Position numbers and translations under genes: made by a program. Shown in pieces: positions 6,389 to 7,365 of a stretch of 7,365 nt of DNA. The stretch's first letter is position 1, and every line of letters starts with the position of its first letter. Source of the stretch: an uncultured Alphaproteobacteria bacterium. Its GTDB lineage: Bacteria; Pseudomonadota; Alphaproteobacteria; Rhizobiales; Hyphomicrobiaceae. The stretch lies in assembly GCA_937950105.1 (NCBI GenBank), contig CALFEM010000421.1:1-7365 (forward strand), given 5' to 3'. The notes beneath the pieces are model-generated. The model saw nothing but the letters and a program-made list of their open reading frames with translations, made no database searches and was not told where the DNA came from.

Positions 6389-6429
6389 AAGACCGGCGGC
6401 CGCGTGATGCGTCGCCGGTCTTGCTTTTT
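6389..6429 (+). terminator. Intrinsic terminator after the histone-like gene
   Basis: AAGACCGGCG (6389-6398) pairs with CGCCGGTCTT (6413-6422), extended inward by a G-T and a C-G pair, with a short loop. The stem is followed by GC and five T (6425-6429). It starts 73 nt after the stop codon and separates this gene from the rhodanese gene on the same strand. Confidence 0.8.
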
Positions 6430-6593
6430 GCGGGTACTGATCCGCCACGCTCTCCGGCAGCCGACACCGCTGCTCCGGCCTCGGCGGGCGCGCCTTATGG
6501 TCTCGTTGCAGCCGGCCCGGAACGTCCACATATGTCGCCCGCACTGGCCTCCTTGAAGGCCGGCGATGACGGAAACAATGGAGACGTTAGCAG

Positions 6594-6983
6594 ATGGCGG
6601 AACATGCACGGCCGGGCGAAATCGTAACCCGCGACGTGGCGACGGTGGCCGAACTTTTCGAGGCCGACAAAATCGTTCTCATCGACGTCAGGACACCCGT
6701 GGAATACGCCTTCGAGCACATCCGCGGCGCGCTGCTGTCTCCCCTTGCCACCTTCGATACCCGCCATCTGCCGAGCCAGGAATCGAAACCGATCGTGTTT
6801 CATTGCGGCTCCGGCATGCGCTCGAAAATGGTCGCCGAGAAATGCCTCGCCGCCGGCTTCGGCAAGGTCATGCACATGGGCGGGGGCTTCATGGCCTGGA
6901 AGAAGGCCGGCCAGACCTATATCTCGACCAACCCGGCCACCGGCGCTCCGGTCGATAAACGCGATCCCGTCACCACCGCCTGA
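6594..6983 (+). CDS. Single-domain rhodanese-like sulfurtransferase
   Basis: A 129-residue protein consisting of one rhodanese domain, probably cytoplasmic as no signal peptide is visible. Motifs in order: LIDVRTPVEYAFEHIRGA (residues 29-46) with the family DVR, E and H-I-RGA pattern; IVFHCGSGMRS (67-77) with the six-residue active loop C71-G-S-G-M-R76; and the C-terminal MGGGFMAWKKAG (95-106). The catalytic Cys71 can carry a persulfide, so sulfur transfer (thiosulfate or a protein persulfide as donor) is plausible; the acceptor is unknown. The ATG at 6594 has GGAGA (6580-6584) 9 nt upstream, slightly long but acceptable. It is not coupled to a neighbour: a terminator precedes it and another hairpin lies between it and converging sdhB. 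The 20-residue tail after the domain is Pro/Thr/Asp-rich. Confidence 0.92.
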   Translation: MAEHARPGEIVTRDVATVAELFEADKIVLIDVRTPVEYAFEHIRGALLSPLATFDTRHLPSQESKPIVFHCGSGMRSKMVAEKCLAAGFGKVMHMGGGFMAWKKAGQTYISTNPATGAPVDKRDPVTTA

Positions 6984-7001
6984 GCTGTTCACCCGCAACG
7001 C

Positions 7002-7039
7002 AAAACGAAAGCGGCGGACCACCGGCCCGCCGCTTTCGT
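7002..7039. terminator. Bidirectional terminator between the rhodanese gene and sdhB
   Basis: ACGAAAGCGGCGG (7005-7017) pairs perfectly with CCGCCGCTTTCGT (7027-7039), a 13-bp stem with a 9-nt loop. On the minus strand the stem ends in TTTT (7005-7002), making it a good intrinsic terminator for the sdh operon, 27 nt beyond its stop. It also lies 22 nt after the rhodanese stop and can end that transcript. Confidence 0.85.
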
Positions 7040-7065
7040 GTGGTGTGCAGCCTGAGCGATGCCCC

Positions 7066-7365
7066 TCAGACGCGGCGCTCGACCATCAGCTTCTTCAGCT
7101 CGGCGATCGCCTTGGCAGGCGACAGCCCCTTCGGGCACGCCTTGGCGCAGTTCATGATGGTGTGGCAGCGATAGATCCGGAACGGATCTTCGATGTTGTC
7201 GAGCCGCTCGCCGGTGGCTTCGTCGCGGCTGTCTTCGACCCAGCGGGTCGCCTGCAGCAGCGCGGCCGGACCGAGGTAGCGGTCCGAGTTCCACCAGTAG
7301 CTCGGGCACGAGGTCGAGCAGCAGGCGCACAGGATGCACTCATAGAGGCCGTCGAGCTTCTGGCG
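7066..7365 (-). CDS. sdhB: Succinate dehydrogenase iron-sulfur subunit, C-terminal part
   Basis: The last 99 residues of SdhB, the iron-sulfur subunit of succinate dehydrogenase (complex II) on the inner face of the cytoplasmic membrane. It passes electrons from the SdhA flavin to ubiquinone. The gene enters from the right edge and stops at 7066-7068. The cluster pattern is complete here: [12 protein letters not shown] (visible residues 10-21) and [14 protein letters not shown] (67-80). By comparison with E. coli SdhB, Cys10, 13, 16 and 77 bind [4Fe-4S], and Cys20, 67 and 73 bind [3Fe-4S]. Trp25 corresponds to the quinone-site tryptophan. The end MVERRV is a normal C-terminus. Being last in the usual sdhCDAB order, it is followed by a strong terminator. 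Confidence 0.97.
   Translation of the reverse strand, partial: RQKLDGLYECILCACCSTSCPSYWWNSDRYLGPAALLQATRWVEDSRDEATGERLDNIEDPFRIYRCHTIMNCAKACPKGLSPAKAIAELKKLMVERRV

Overview
The window looks like a stretch of chromosome from a GC-rich alphaproteobacterium, most likely of the order Hyphomicrobiales (Rhizobiales; Bradyrhizobium/Xanthobacteraceae-like). This rests on the succinate dehydrogenase-zapE-mdh-sucC gene order, the style of the proteins, and a textbook alphaproteobacterial general-stress (EcfG-type) promoter. No mobile element, CRISPR array, tRNA or rRNA was recognised.

The minus strand carries a conserved TCA-cycle scaffold. Read in its direction of transcription (right to left) it is the 3' end of sdhB (7066-7365, cut by the window edge), a low-molecular-weight phosphatase/arsenate-reductase-like gene (4793-5293), zapE (2465-3583), mdh (599-1564) and the 5' end of sucC (1-350, cut by the other edge). 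SdhB, Mdh and SucC are three TCA-cycle components. ZapE is an AAA+ ATPase tied to cell division and, for its mitochondrial relatives, to respiratory-complex quality control.

Four plus-strand genes are interleaved with this scaffold: a secreted PRC-barrel protein (1918-2382), a GNAT acetyltransferase (3947-4531), a tiny Lys/Ala-rich histone H1-like protein (6124-6315) and a single-domain rhodanese (6594-6983). Each is separately transcribed as far as can be seen. Strong hairpins lie at the gene ends (2401-2434, 4561-4593, 4686-4727, 6389-6429, 7002-7039), so the region reads as small independent units rather than one operon, apart from mdh-sucC.

The most informative regulatory signals are three. 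A perfect GGAAC-N16-CGTT promoter lies upstream of the PRC-barrel gene and points to general stress control. A run of three consecutive stem-loops fills the leader of the GNAT gene (3816-3920) and could be a structured regulatory RNA. An 829-bp divergent region without a convincing gene (5294-6123) becomes AT-rich just before the histone-like gene.

No new multi-gene system could be supported. The window is mostly ordinary core chromosome with a few regulatory and protein oddities, listed as findings.
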